64,000 bases of DNA from Nonomuraea maritima (GTDB lineage: Bacteria > Actinomycetota > Actinomycetes > Streptosporangiales > Streptosporangiaceae): NCBI RefSeq assembly GCF_900100395.1, contig NZ_FNFB01000002.1:371074-435073 (forward strand). The letters run 5' to 3'. Positions 1 to 8,636 of this stretch are shown one piece after another (the stretch's first letter is position 1; the number at the start of each line of letters is the position of its first letter). The notes under the pieces are model-generated. The model saw only the letters and a program-made list of their open reading frames with translations, searched no databases and was not told the origin of the DNA. A program made the position numbers and the translations under genes.

Positions 1-2
1 AC

Positions 3-533
3 GCCGACGGCAACCCGATCCAGATCGCGTCCGTGGTGGTCTGGCAGGTGCGCGACACCGCGCAGGCGGTCTTCGAGGTCGACGACTTCGTGGAGTTCGT
101 CACCATCCAGGCCGAGACGGCGGTGCGCCACATCGCGGGCAGCTACCCGTACGACTCCCACGGCGAGTCCCGGCTGTCGCTGCGTGACAACGCCGACGAG
201 ATCAACGAGCAGCTGTCGGCGGAGATCGCGGTCAGGGTCGCCTCGGCGGGCGTGAAGATCATCGAGTCGCGGATCGTGCACCTCGCGTACGCGCCGGAGA
301 TCGCGCACGCGATGCTGCGCCGTCAGCAGGCCGGCGCGGTGGTGGCGGCCCGGCAGCGGATCGTCGAGGGCGCCGTCGGCATGGTCGAGATGGCCCTTGC
401 CAAGCTCGCCGAGCACGACGTGGTGGAGCTCGACGAGGAGCGCAAGGCCGCCATGGTCAGCAACCTCCTGGTCGTGCTGGTCGGCGACCGCGACACCCAG
501 CCGGTGGTGAACACCGGAACGCTCTACCAGTGA
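3..533 (+). CDS. SPFH/band 7 domain protein, C-terminal part
   Basis: This is the 3' part of a gene that begins before the window; the reading frame is open from base 3 with no start needed. The visible protein (about 176 residues) has the C-terminal half of an SPFH/band-7 (stomatin/prohibitin-like) domain: the strand around [19 protein letters not shown], then a charged helical stretch ending in [17 protein letters not shown], which is typical where the domain passes into its coiled coil. Such proteins form membrane-associated oligomers, often with an N-terminal hairpin anchor, which would lie outside this window. Its stop codon overlaps the GTG of the next gene by 4 bases, so the two are probably co-translated. 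The family call is firm; the biological role is not known. Confidence 0.85.
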   Translation, partial: ADGNPIQIASVVVWQVRDTAQAVFEVDDFVEFVTIQAETAVRHIAGSYPYDSHGESRLSLRDNADEINEQLSAEIAVRVASAGVKIIESRIVHLAYAPEIAHAMLRRQQAGAVVAARQRIVEGAVGMVEMALAKLAEHDVVELDEERKAAMVSNLLVVLVGDRDTQPVVNTGTLYQ

Positions 534-778
534 CCGGCGAACGCAAGAAGCTCCTCCTGCGGCTCGACCCCGCGGTCCACGACGCGCTGGCGAGGTGGGC
601 GGCCGACGAGCTGCGCAGCACCAACTCCCAGATCGAGTTCCTGTTGCGCAGGGCCCTGTCCGAGGCCGGACGCCTGCCCGACGGTGTGGGGCGGATGCGC
701 CCCAGAGGACGCCCACGCAAGACCCAGGAAGACGGCGAGCACGAAGGAGGCGCGGACCATGGAGAAGCACCAGGGTGA
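530..778 (+). CDS. Arc-like ribbon-helix-helix small protein
   Basis: A protein of 82 residues starting at a GTG that overlaps the upstream stop (GTGA). The first 50 residues read as a ribbon-helix-helix DNA-binding domain of the Arc/HicB-antitoxin kind: a short basic strand (KKLLLRLDP) followed by two helices ([14 protein letters not shown] and [18 protein letters not shown]). The C-terminal third is basic and Pro/Gly-rich ([10 protein letters not shown]), as in an AT-hook-like tail. Its tight coupling to the SPFH gene suggests that the pair is one functional unit. It could be an autoregulator, but no operator was identified because the promoter lies outside the window. Its 3' end overlaps the start of the GPP34 gene. 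Confidence 0.75.
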   Translation: MTGERKKLLLRLDPAVHDALARWAADELRSTNSQIEFLLRRALSEAGRLPDGVGRMRPRGRPRKTQEDGEHEGGADHGEAPG

Positions 779-1409
779 GCCGCTCACGCGGTCGGCGTTC
801 CTGCTGGCCTTCGACCTGCGCAAGGAGCGGCTCGTCGACCGGGGCCTGCTCGGTTACCTGCTCCGCGCGACGGCCCTGGCCGAGCTGCTGCTGGCCGGCC
901 ACCTGGCCGACGAGGCGGGCAAGGTCCGTGCCGTCTCCCCTCCCCCGGCCGCGGCGGGCCCCCTGCACGCGGCCGTGTGGGAGCAGATCGACACCTCACC
1001 GCCGCGCACGTGGCGGCGATGGATCAGCAAGGACCACACCGACGCGTTCCGCCTGGTGCGCGACGAGCTGGAGACGGCCCGGCTGATCCGGGTGGAGCGG
1101 CACCGGGTCCTGCTGTTCCCGGTCGAGCGGATCACGCCGCGCAAACCGTACGTGTCGCGCCGGCTCGTCGAACGGGTGGGCCGGGCCCTGCACGACGGCC
1201 TGCCCGTGTCCCGGGTCGACGCGGACGTCCGCGTGCTGGCGGCGCTGACCGCGTCGGCCCGGCTCAGAACGGTCCTCGCCGCGCGGCAGGGGTCGCATCC
1301 GCGAAAGGACCGGATCGCACACCTGTCCACGCCCGTCGAGCCGATCGCCACGGCGCTGCGCAAGGTGGTGGCGGCGGCCAGGGCGGCCCACGCGACCGGC
1401 GAGGGCTGA
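759..1409 (+). CDS. GPP34 family phosphoprotein
   Basis: The ATG at 759 follows a strong GAAGGAGG site at 743-750 and gives 216 residues; an upstream in-frame start at 684 has no such site. The protein fits the Golgi phosphoprotein 3 (GPP34) family, which in actinobacteria is an all-helical cytoplasmic protein of about 200-230 residues. Family features visible are LTRSAFLLAFDLRKERL near the N terminus, an RATALAELLLAGHL helix, and a C-terminal ALRKVVAAARAA helix. Eukaryotic members bind phosphatidylinositol-4-phosphate; the bacterial function is unknown. The gene overlaps the 3' end of the Arc-like gene by 20 bases, so it belongs to the same operon. The family is recognised with good confidence. 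Confidence 0.8.
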   Translation: MEKHQGEPLTRSAFLLAFDLRKERLVDRGLLGYLLRATALAELLLAGHLADEAGKVRAVSPPPAAAGPLHAAVWEQIDTSPPRTWRRWISKDHTDAFRLVRDELETARLIRVERHRVLLFPVERITPRKPYVSRRLVERVGRALHDGLPVSRVDADVRVLAALTASARLRTVLAARQGSHPRKDRIAHLSTPVEPIATALRKVVAAARAAHATGEG

Positions 1410-1433
1410 CCCCCGTAACGCGAGGAGACCACC

Positions 1434-2627
1434 GTGAACGCCCCCACGCCGGCGCCGAGCCGGACGCCCGCGGCACCGACCCTCCCCGACCAGCGTGCGC
1501 TCGCCCCCGACCTGGCGCGCGGCGTGATGCTGCTGGCCATCGCGTTCGCGCACGCGCCGCTGTTCGTCACCCGCTTCGACCGCGGGTCCGGCCCGGCCAA
1601 CGCGATCGCGAGCTTCTTCGACACGCTGTTCGTCGCCAACCACGCCCGGCCGCTGTTCGCCTTCCTGTTCGGCTACTCGCTGGTCCAGCTGCTCAACGGA
1701 CGGCTGCGGCGCGGCGACGACTGGGTCAGCGCCCGCAAGCTGCTGCGCCGCCGCGGCTGGTGGCTGGTCGCCATCGGGCTGGCGCACGTCGTGCTGCTCG
1801 TCCCGATCGACATCCTGGCCCCGTACGGGCTGGCGGCCGTCCTGCTGGTGGGCCTGCTGCGGCGCTCCGACCGGGCGCTGCTGTGGACGGCGGGCCTCGT
1901 GCTCGTGCCCGCCACGGCGATGGTGGGCGTGGGGATGGGCTACCCGCTCTCGCAGGGCATCCCGACGTACGCCAAGGCCAGTGTCGCCGCGGCCGGCGAA
2001 GGGTTCTGGACGCTGCTGGCCGGGCGCCTCGGCTCCTGGCCGCTCAGCCTGCTGGTGGGTCTGCTCATCGTGCTGCCCGGCGTGCTGATCGGCATGTGGG
2101 CGGGCCGGCGCAGGTACCTCGACGAGCCCGAGCGGCATCGGTCCTTCCTCGTCCGCGTGGCGCTGACCACCACGGCGCTGTCGCTGGCGGGCGGCATCCC
2201 GGCGGCGCTCATCCAGGCGGGGGTGTGGACCGACCCGTCCGTGCCCGCGCTGTGGACGGCGGTGGTGGCGCAGCCGCTCACCGGCTACGCCGGCGGCATC
2301 GGCATGGCGGCACTCACCGCACTGGCCGCCGTCGCCGCCGCCCGCCGCCACGGCCGGTTCACGACCGCCGTCGAGGCCCTCGGCCGGCGGTCGCTGAGCG
2401 GCTACCTGTTCCAGTCGGTCGCATTCGTCCTGGTCTTCTACCCGTACGGGTTCTGGCTGGAGGACGACATGGGCCTCGCCGGCGCGATGGGCGTGGGAGC
2501 GGCGACCTGGCTGGCCTCGCTGCTGATCGCCGACCTCATGCGGCGCTCCGGGCACCGCGGCCCGGCCGAGATCCTGCTGCGCCGCCTGGCGTACCGGACC
2601 CGTCAGGACGGGTCGGGGCCGAGGTAG
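1434..2627 (+). CDS. DUF418 integral membrane protein
   Basis: The protein has 397 residues from a GTG start with GAGGAG 7-12 bases upstream. It has roughly ten hydrophobic segments, starting with LARGVMLLAIAFAHAPLFV near residue 30. The C-terminal part matches the DUF418 domain, including GRRSLSGYLFQSVAFVLVFYPYG near residues 318-340. The family is a multi-spanning membrane protein related to acyltransferase-3/OpgC-like proteins; its substrate is unknown. The gene follows GPP34 by 24 bases and probably ends the operon. It converges with, and overlaps by 25 bases, the response-regulator gene on the other strand. Confidence 0.85.
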   Translation: MNAPTPAPSRTPAAPTLPDQRALAPDLARGVMLLAIAFAHAPLFVTRFDRGSGPANAIASFFDTLFVANHARPLFAFLFGYSLVQLLNGRLRRGDDWVSARKLLRRRGWWLVAIGLAHVVLLVPIDILAPYGLAAVLLVGLLRRSDRALLWTAGLVLVPATAMVGVGMGYPLSQGIPTYAKASVAAAGEGFWTLLAGRLGSWPLSLLVGLLIVLPGVLIGMWAGRRRYLDEPERHRSFLVRVALTTTALSLAGGIPAALIQAGVWTDPSVPALWTAVVAQPLTGYAGGIGMAALTALAAVAAARRHGRFTTAVEALGRRSLSGYLFQSVAFVLVFYPYGFWLEDDMGLAGAMGVGAATWLASLLIADLMRRSGHRGPAEILLRRLAYRTRQDGSGPR

Positions 2628-3280
2628 GCGAGGACGGCGGCGACGCGCCGGTGCACGTCGCCGCTGTTCTCCAGCCCGAGCTTGGTGAAGATGGCGTTGA
2701 CGTTCTTCTCGACCGACGAGATCGACAGGTGCAGGGCCCGGGCGATGGCCGAGTTCGACAGCCCGTGGGCCATCTCGCGCAGCACGTCGCGCTCGCGTGC
2801 CGTCAGCGCCTCGCGCTGCCCCCGTACGTCATGCCTGGCCAGCAGGCCCTCCACGACCTTCGGGTCGATGACCGAGCCGCCCGAGGCGACCGCCCGGATC
2901 GCGCCCAGCAGCTCGTCGAGGTCGCCCACCCGGTCCTTGAGCAGGTACGCGTACCCCTCGGTGCCGTGCTTGAACAGCTCGAACGCGAACAGCGCGTCGG
3001 AGAACTGCGACAGCACCACCACCCCGACGTCCGGGTGGTCGGCGCGGACGCGGTGGGCGGCGTCGATGCCCTCGAAGCCCTGCCGCCACTGCCCGCCGGG
3101 CATCCGGATGTCGGTCACCACCACGTCGGGCCGCAGCCGGCGGACCGCGTCGAGCAGGTCGTCGGCGTCGCCCACCGCCGCGACGACCGCCACCTCCCCC
3201 GACGTCTCCAGCAGCCGCCGGGTCCCCTCGCGTACGAGGTAGTGGTCGTCGGCCACCACCGTGCGGATCCGCTCAGCCAT
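2603..3280 (-). CDS. NarL/LuxR-type response regulator
   Basis: This 225-residue response regulator has a receiver domain (about residues 4-125) with acidic pocket DD at 11-12, phosphoacceptor D57 in VVVTDIRMP and a lysine in YLLKD. A C-terminal LuxR-type helix-turn-helix follows (LTARERDVLREMAHGLSNSAIARALHLS, about residues 158-186). It overlaps the histidine kinase gene by 8 bases and is its obvious partner. The NarL class is normally paired with HisKA_3 kinases, as here. No target can be inferred. The gene ends inside the convergent DUF418 gene. Confidence 0.9.
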   Translation of the reverse strand: MAERIRTVVADDHYLVREGTRRLLETSGEVAVVAAVGDADDLLDAVRRLRPDVVVTDIRMPGGQWRQGFEGIDAAHRVRADHPDVGVVVLSQFSDALFAFELFKHGTEGYAYLLKDRVGDLDELLGAIRAVASGGSVIDPKVVEGLLARHDVRGQREALTARERDVLREMAHGLSNSAIARALHLSISSVEKNVNAIFTKLGLENSGDVHRRVAAVLAYLGPDPS

Positions 3281-5024
3281 CGGCCGGCACCCACGCGTTC
3301 ACCCGTGTCCCCTCTCCCGGTGCGCTGTCCACCGTCAGCCCGCCGCCCAGCGCGTCGAGCCGGTCGGCGAGGGTCGCGAGCCCTCTGCGGCCCGTCGCGC
3401 CCGTGTCGAAGCCCTTGCCGTCGTCGGTCACCGTGGCCCGCAGGCGGCCGTCGTCGTGGGTGAGGCGCACCTCGATCTCGGTCGCCTCGGCGTGCTTGAG
3501 CGCGTTGGCCACGCTCTCGCTCACGGTGAAGTACATCGCGCCCTCGACCTCGTCGGCGAAGCGTCTCGCGCGCAGCGACGGCGACGAGATGACCGTGGTG
3601 CGCACGGGCAGGCGGGAGCAGCGTTCCTCCACGGCCTCCACCAGACCGCCCTCGCTGAGGGACGACGGGTGGATGCCGGCCGCCAGCTCGCGCAGGTCGG
3701 TGAGCGTCTGGCGGGCCTGTTCGCGCAGGTCGGACAGCATGCCGGGGTCGGCGGCGCCGACGGCCCTGGCCAGTTCGAGCCCCGCGATGAGCGCGACGAG
3801 CTGCTGCTGCACGCCGTCGTGGATGTTGCGCTCGATGCGCCTGCGCTCCACCTCCTGGGCGTTGACCAGGCGGGTGACCAGGCCCGCGCTCTGGATGGCG
3901 AGCCCGGCGGGCACCGCCAGGGAGTCGAGGAGCCGCCGGTCCACGCGGGTCAGTGGGCCCGTGATCTTCGGTCCGCACTCGATGCGGCCTGGGCCGCCGT
4001 TGACCGGCACCACCAGCACCGGCTCGCCGTCCTCGCGGCCCGCGACGACGCGCGTGCCGTCGGGCAGCACCACGGCCGCCCACGACAGTTCCAGCCCGGA
4101 GCGCACGGCGGCGGCCAGCCTGCCGAGCTGCTCGACCGGCTCGGGGGCGTCCTCCAGCGCCGTGCCGAGGTCGGACAGCACCTCGTCCACGGTGGGGCGC
4201 AGGTCGAACACCATGTGCAGGCGCGATCCCCGGACGCCGACGCGGATGTCGAGCAGCCGGTGCCGTACGACGGCCACGAGGAGGGCGGCGGGCAGTGATC
4301 CCGCCAGCAGCGTGGCCCCCAGGATCCCGGTCGCGCCGACCCCCTGGGACCCCGCGACCGGGGAGATCAGCTGATCGGAGACGATCGCGGTCGCCAGGGC
4401 ACCCACGCCCACCAGGGTCGCGCAGTGGCCCGCGACCATCATCGCGTACTGGCCGCGCTCGCCCTTCGCCCGCCGCCAGCGGGCCACGAGCCCGCAGAAC
4501 ACGACGACCGCCATGATCCAGGTGACGAACTGGCCGAGCCCCGCGGCGAGCATCGGCACCAGGTGGAGGTCCGGCCCGGCCGGGGAGGAGCCCACGATCG
4601 AGATGCCGGCGAGGTGGGCCGCGACGGCAGCGCCGGAGATCCATGCCACGACCCGCCACCTGCGGCCGGCCGGCAGCCGCCCGTCGGGGAACAGCAGCGG
4701 CACGTAGATCAGGATGAGGCCGTAGAAGACGACGTACATACTGGAGAGCGGGCGGTGGAGGAGCAGCGGGGCGCCGGCGGCCTCCAGTCCCGCGCCGAGC
4801 ACGCCGAGGCCGAAGGACAGCCCGGCGGCCAGGAGCAGCCAGCCGTACCGCAGCTCGGGGCGGCGGGCGGCGAGCAGCCAGCCGAGCGCCGAGAAGCCCC
4901 ACATCACGACCACGAGCAGCCATCGGTCGAGCGTGAACGACATCTCGCCGATCAGAAGCAGGCTGGTCACTATGGCGAGGGCCGCTGTCAACGCGAGCGA
5001 CGCGGCCAGCGGCCTCGAGGTCAT
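3273..5024 (-). CDS. NarL-type sensor histidine kinase
   Basis: A membrane sensor kinase of 583 residues. The N-terminal half carries about eight to nine hydrophobic segments (for example LAASLALTAALAIVTSLLLIG and WLLVVVMWGFSALGWLLAA). A GAF-like segment may lie near residues 290-370. The HisKA_3 dimerisation domain contains the phosphorylated histidine H402 in ERRRIERNIHDGVQQQL. The HATPase_c domain shows the N box (SESVANALKHAEA) and G box (DDGKGFD...GRRGLATLADRL). It is translationally coupled to the downstream response regulator. The stimulus is unknown. The gene is divergent from the secreted serine hydrolase at 5202, which could be a target, but no operator was identified. Confidence 0.9.
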   Translation of the reverse strand: MTSRPLAASLALTAALAIVTSLLLIGEMSFTLDRWLLVVVMWGFSALGWLLAARRPELRYGWLLLAAGLSFGLGVLGAGLEAAGAPLLLHRPLSSMYVVFYGLILIYVPLLFPDGRLPAGRRWRVVAWISGAAVAAHLAGISIVGSSPAGPDLHLVPMLAAGLGQFVTWIMAVVVFCGLVARWRRAKGERGQYAMMVAGHCATLVGVGALATAIVSDQLISPVAGSQGVGATGILGATLLAGSLPAALLVAVVRHRLLDIRVGVRGSRLHMVFDLRPTVDEVLSDLGTALEDAPEPVEQLGRLAAAVRSGLELSWAAVVLPDGTRVVAGREDGEPVLVVPVNGGPGRIECGPKITGPLTRVDRRLLDSLAVPAGLAIQSAGLVTRLVNAQEVERRRIERNIHDGVQQQLVALIAGLELARAVGAADPGMLSDLREQARQTLTDLRELAAGIHPSSLSEGGLVEAVEERCSRLPVRTTVISSPSLRARRFADEVEGAMYFTVSESVANALKHAEATEIEVRLTHDDGRLRATVTDDGKGFDTGATGRRGLATLADRLDALGGGLTVDSAPGEGTRVNAWVPADG

Positions 5025-5201
5025 AGCCCCCCATGGTGGCTGGCTGTCGCCGTGGCGTCCATGAGGTTGTCCGCATATTTCGTACGGCTGCCTTCGCCGC
5101 GGATCCGGCGGCCCACCGGGTGTCCGCGGTCACCGGTCGCGGGGTTGGCTGGAGTTCGCCAACAGCACCGGCCACCCGTGCCGATGCGGAAGGAGACCCC
5201 C

Positions 5202-6563
5202 ATGTACGCCCCCTCGAAGCCGATCCGGCTCCTCGCGGCAGCCTCCGTGGCGATCACCGTGTCGGCCTGCGTGAGCGCCCCCTTCACCGCCCAGGCGACC
5301 CCCGTCACCGCCGACGCGACGGTCGCCGGCCCGCAGATCCCCGACACGCCGGCGGGCAGGCAGCTGACCTGGGTGCTGGACGCCGTCACCCGCGCGCCGG
5401 TGCCGGAGAGCGAGCTGCGGGAACACTTCGCCGCGGACTTCCTCGCGAGCGTGCCGCCCGCGCAGCTCAACCAGTTCCTGGCGTCGGTCGCCGACATGCG
5501 GCTGGAGCGGCTGTCGCAGTCGTCGCAGAACGCGCTGGTCGCGGAGGTCACCACGCTCGGAGAGCCGTACACGGTGCGGCTCGGCGTGGACGGCGACGGA
5601 CTGATCATCGGCCTCCTCGTCGAACCGGTCACCCCTCCGCCCACGGCCCCGCGCAGCTGGGCGGAGCTCGACGAGAGGCTCGCGAGCACCGCGCCACGCA
5701 CCGGTTTCCTGGCCGCCGAGCTGGCCTCGAACGGCACGTGTCGCCCGGTGCACGCCGTCTCCGCCGGCACGGCGTTCCCCCTCGGATCGATGATCAAGCT
5801 CTATGTGCTGGGGGCGGTGTCCCAGGCCGTCGAGAAGGGTGCGTTCGGCTGGGACACCGAGCTCACGGTCACGCCGGAGCTGCGCAGCCTGGGCGTCGGC
5901 GGGCTGGCGGACCGCCCCGACGGGAGCGAGGTGACCGTGCTGGAGGCGGCCAGGTTGATGATCTCCATCAGCGACAACACCGCCACCGATCTGCTCATCC
6001 ACAAGGTGGGCCGCAAAGCGGTCGAGCGCACGATGCGGGCGTGGGGCGCGCACGACAAGCGCAACGTCCCCGTGCTCACGACGAGGGAGCTGTTCGTGCT
6101 CAAGGGCGTGGACCACCCCGGCCGAGCCGAGCACTATCTCTCGCTGGGCGACGCGAAGCAGCGCGCCTACCTCAAGGGCACGGTGGCGAGGACGCCGCTG
6201 TCCCGGATCACGCCGTGGACGAGCCCTCGCGAGCTGGACCGGATCGAGTACTTCGCCTCCCCCAGCCAGATCTGCCGCGCCTACGCGGGCCTGGTCAAGC
6301 TGCGCGACAGGCGCGTCGACGAGATCATGTCGATCAACGACGCCGGTCTGGGGCTGGACCGGGCGAGCTGGCCGCGGGTGTGGTTCAAGGGCGGTTCGGA
6401 GGTCGGCCTGTCGGACGTGAGCTTCCTCGCCCGCACCTCCACCGGCACGTCGTACGTGGTGACGATGATGGCGGTGAACACTGGCGCGCCCCTTTCCCAG
6501 CGGGTGACCGTGGAGCAGGTGGCTCTGGCCAAGGGGGCCTTCACGCTGGCCGCGCGGCGCTGA
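5202..6563 (+). CDS. LpqF-like secreted serine hydrolase (beta-lactamase fold lipoprotein)
   Basis: The ATG at 5202 follows GGAAGGAG, giving 453 residues. The N terminus is a lipoprotein signal (basic, then LLAAASVAITVSAC), so the product is probably anchored outside the membrane. Residues about 40-150 resemble the helical domain of clavulanate-cluster ORF12/LpqF proteins. The rest is a class A beta-lactamase-like fold with S196-x-x-K199 (SMIK), S257-D258-N259 and K396-G397-G398. The set of active-site motifs is complete, but ORF12-type proteins are usually esterase- or peptidase-like rather than true beta-lactamases. It could also be a D-Ala-D-Ala-type enzyme. The gene stands alone, divergent from the sensor kinase. 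Confidence 0.8.
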   Translation: MYAPSKPIRLLAAASVAITVSACVSAPFTAQATPVTADATVAGPQIPDTPAGRQLTWVLDAVTRAPVPESELREHFAADFLASVPPAQLNQFLASVADMRLERLSQSSQNALVAEVTTLGEPYTVRLGVDGDGLIIGLLVEPVTPPPTAPRSWAELDERLASTAPRTGFLAAELASNGTCRPVHAVSAGTAFPLGSMIKLYVLGAVSQAVEKGAFGWDTELTVTPELRSLGVGGLADRPDGSEVTVLEAARLMISISDNTATDLLIHKVGRKAVERTMRAWGAHDKRNVPVLTTRELFVLKGVDHPGRAEHYLSLGDAKQRAYLKGTVARTPLSRITPWTSPRELDRIEYFASPSQICRAYAGLVKLRDRRVDEIMSINDAGLGLDRASWPRVWFKGGSEVGLSDVSFLARTSTGTSYVVTMMAVNTGAPLSQRVTVEQVALAKGAFTLAARR

Positions 6564-6580
6564 CACGGGGGCCTGGAATA

Positions 6581-6594
6581 GTTGAAAAATCAAC
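6581..6594. promoter_or_regulatory. Palindrome upstream of pirin
   Basis: GTTGAAAAATCAAC is an inverted repeat with 5-base arms (GTTGA/TCAAC) around AAAA, 41 bases before the pirin start and in an AT-rich pocket. Its size and TTGA..TCAA form resemble operators of MarR/HxlR-type redox regulators; this is inference, and no such regulator is adjacent. Confidence 0.35.
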
Positions 6595-6635
6595 CGTGTT
6601 GAGGGGGACAGAAACCGCTTGAGAAGGAGCGCGAG

Positions 6636-7601
6636 ATGCCTGCCGTGACCGTCGAGAACCCGCTCACTCTTCCCCGCCTGCCCGAGCCGGTCGCCACCGC
6701 GCCCGAGCGCAAGGTGCTCGCCGTCGAGACCGCGCCCAGCGGCTTCGAGGGAGAGGGCTTCCCGGTACGGCGGGCGCTCGCCGCGATCAAGCCTGAGTAC
6801 CTCGACCCGTTCGTGATGATGGACCAGATGGGCGAGGTCGACTACGCGGCCGGCGAGCCCAAGGGCACGCCGTGGCACCCCCACCGCGGCTTCGAGACCG
6901 TGACGTACATGATCGACGGAGTGATGGACCACCTCGACTCCAACGGCGGCGGCGGCACGATCACGAACGGCGACACGCAGTGGATGACGGCGGGCGCCGG
7001 CATCCTGCACAAGGAGGCGCCGCCGGAGTGGCTCGTCGAGAAGGGTGGCCTCTTCCACGGCATCCAGCTCTGGGTCAACCTGCCGGGCGCCAAGAAGATG
7101 ATCGCCCCGAAGTACCAGGACATCGGCAGCACGAAGGTCGTCCTGCTGAGCAGCCACGACGGCGGGGCGCTGGTCAGGCTCATCGCGGGTGACCTGGCGG
7201 GCAACGTCGGGCCCGGCAGCACCCACACGCCGATCACGCTGCTGCACGCCACCGTCTCGCCGGGCGCGCGGCTGGTCATGCCGTGGCGCAAGGACTTCAA
7301 CGCCCTGGCGTACGTACTGTCCGGGCGCGGCACGGTGGGGGCCGAGCGGCGGCCGATCACCAGCGGGCAGCTCGCGGTGTTCGACGGGTTCGGGAACCGG
7401 CCCGGCCGCACCACGGCGGGCGAGAGCATCACGATCACGGCGAAGGACACCCTCGAGGTGATCGTGCTGGGCGGCGAGCCCATCGGCGAGCCGGTGGCGC
7501 ACTACGGGCCGTTCGTCATGAACACGAAGAACGAGCTGGTGCAGGCGTTCGAGGACTTCAAGGCCGGCCGGCTCGGCACCGTCCCCGCCCACCACGCCTG
7601 A
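6636..7601 (+). CDS. Pirin family protein
   Basis: A bicupin protein of 321 residues whose ATG follows GAGAAGGAG. The N-terminal pirin cupin has the metal-ligand motifs HPHRGFETVTY (about residues 82-92) and the later GDTQWMTAGAGILHKE, which together supply the three histidines and one glutamate of pirins. The C-terminal pirin_C domain follows (about residues 190-300). Members are cytoplasmic iron-binding proteins; some are quercetin 2,3-dioxygenases and others act as redox-sensitive co-regulators, so the activity cannot be fixed from sequence. It is a single-gene unit bounded by the upstream palindrome and the strong hairpin at 7632-7677. Confidence 0.9.
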   Translation: MPAVTVENPLTLPRLPEPVATAPERKVLAVETAPSGFEGEGFPVRRALAAIKPEYLDPFVMMDQMGEVDYAAGEPKGTPWHPHRGFETVTYMIDGVMDHLDSNGGGGTITNGDTQWMTAGAGILHKEAPPEWLVEKGGLFHGIQLWVNLPGAKKMIAPKYQDIGSTKVVLLSSHDGGALVRLIAGDLAGNVGPGSTHTPITLLHATVSPGARLVMPWRKDFNALAYVLSGRGTVGAERRPITSGQLAVFDGFGNRPGRTTAGESITITAKDTLEVIVLGGEPIGEPVAHYGPFVMNTKNELVQAFEDFKAGRLGTVPAHHA

Positions 7602-7605
7602 CCAA

Positions 7606-7629
7606 GCGCCTGATCGAGCGCCTGATCGA
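7606..7629 (+). repeat. 12-bp tandem duplication after pirin
   Basis: Two exact copies of GCGCCTGATCGA, followed by the first bases of a third (GCGCC), lie between the pirin stop and the terminator. They are probably a slippage product without function. Confidence 0.6.
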
Positions 7630-7631
7630 GC

Positions 7632-7677
7632 GCCGGGCGGGACGTCGTGGCCGCAGCGCCACGACGTCCCGCCCGGC
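7632..7677. terminator. Bidirectional terminator hairpin
   Basis: A perfect 19-bp stem (left arm 7632-7650 beginning GCCGGGCGGGACG, right arm 7659-7677) with an 8-base loop CCGCAGCG. It sits between the convergent pirin and SodC-like genes and has no U-run, as is usual for actinobacterial terminators. It can serve both strands. Confidence 0.8.
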
Positions 7678-7698
7678 CGCTGGGGACGGCCGGTGGGG

Positions 7699-8256
7699 CT
7701 AGGGCGTCAGCGTGAGGCAGGCGACCCGGGCGCCGGCCTGGCCCACCTGCGGACCCTCGGTCACCGTGGGCCCGGCGTGGATCACCAGGGAGCCGGGCAG
7801 GCTGTCGCGGCTGAGCGCCCAGTTGTTGCGCGCGCTCGCCCGGCCCGCGCCCGCGGCGTCGGTGGTGAAGTCGAGCCAGACCTCGCTGGCCGGGCTGACC
7901 TGGCCTGTCTGGTGCTGGTAGTGCGGGCCCGCCTCGTCGGGCTTCTTGCCACAGGCCTTGGCGTGCAGGTGCGCGCCGTAGCGGCGTTCGGGCAGCAGCC
8001 CCTCCACCACCAGCGAGGTGCGCGTCTTGCCGCCCGATGACTCGACGGTGGCGCTGGCCTGGGCGCCCTCGGGGGCGAGCTTGCGGTCGTAGACAATCGC
8101 CGCGGTGTCGCCGGGGGCGAACTCGCCCGCCCCTGACAGCCTGATCGACTCGCCGGGCGACGCGCCGGCCTGCGCTCCCGTGGCGTCCTGCACCGGGCCG
8201 GGCGGCGCCGCGCAGGCCGCGGTCAGAAGAATGAGCAGTAGTGCGGGTACGCGCAT
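7699..8256 (-). CDS. Cu/Zn superoxide dismutase-like lipoprotein
   Basis: From the ATG at 8256 the protein has 185 residues and begins with a lipoprotein signal (LLLILLTAAC). The mature part fits the Cu/Zn SOD beta-barrel family: the copper ligands HLH in YGAHLHAKACG, the bridging region GPHYQHQ, an Asp in WLDFTTDAAG and the last His in SLVIHAG. Two cysteines (ACGKK and ARVACL) can form the conserved disulfide. An earlier in-frame start at 8334 would bury the signal peptide and is rejected. The product would be extracytoplasmic, dismutating superoxide. Part of the zinc-loop spacing differs from classical SodC, so activity should be treated as likely rather than certain. Confidence 0.8.
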   Translation of the reverse strand: MRVPALLLILLTAACAAPPGPVQDATGAQAGASPGESIRLSGAGEFAPGDTAAIVYDRKLAPEGAQASATVESSGGKTRTSLVVEGLLPERRYGAHLHAKACGKKPDEAGPHYQHQTGQVSPASEVWLDFTTDAAGAGRASARNNWALSRDSLPGSLVIHAGPTVTEGPQVGQAGARVACLTLTP

Positions 8257-8350
8257 CGAAGACCCCCATGGTCCGAGCCCTCCGGATCGAGGGCTCCGAG
8301 AGGCCACCACTCTAACGAGTGACGGATCGACCACGTACCGCTATCGCGTT

Positions 8351-8626
8351 CTAGGCTCCGTGTTTCGCCGCGATGCCGTCGATGACGGCGGCGAGCGTGA
8401 AGTCGAGGTCGGTCAGGCCGCCCGCGTCGTGGGTGGTGAGCGCCAGGTGGAGCGTCCGCCAGCGGATGTCGATGTCGGGGTGGTGGTTGAGCTCCTCGGC
8501 CCTGACCGCGACCTCGTCGACGATGCGGATCGCGGTGGGGAAGTCGGGCGCCTCCACCGTGCGCCGGATCTCGTCACCCTCGCGGCGCCAGGCGGGCAGG
8601 TCCTTCAGCTTGCTTGCGACGTCCAT
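8351..8626 (-). CDS. 4a-hydroxytetrahydrobiopterin dehydratase (PCD)
   Basis: A 91-residue protein that fits the pterin-4a-carbinolamine dehydratase family almost end to end. The signature is visible as EELNHHPDIDIRW followed by LTTHDAGGLTDLDF, giving the paired histidines and downstream acid of the active site. The enzyme dehydrates 4a-hydroxytetrahydropterin for aromatic amino acid hydroxylases; in bacteria without these it may serve molybdopterin-linked metabolism. The start is uncertain: ATG at 8626 is chosen, but a GTG at 8635, one base after the ngcG-like stop, could be used by translational coupling. It lies just downstream of the sugar importer but seems functionally unrelated. Confidence 0.88.
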   Translation of the reverse strand: MDVASKLKDLPAWRREGDEIRRTVEAPDFPTAIRIVDEVAVRAEELNHHPDIDIRWRTLHLALTTHDAGGLTDLDFTLAAVIDGIAAKHGA

Positions 8627-8636
8627 GCCGATCACG

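Noticed and set aside
977..3463. An 828-residue open frame on the plus strand
   Set aside because: It runs through the GPP34, DUF418 and response-regulator genes in another frame; the protein is Arg/Ala/Gly-rich without any domain, as expected for a shadow frame in GC-rich DNA.
5202..6563. True antibiotic beta-lactamase
   Set aside because: The SxxK, SDN and KGG motifs are present, but the N-terminal domain and overall pattern fit LpqF/ORF12-type proteins, which are not known as resistance enzymes.
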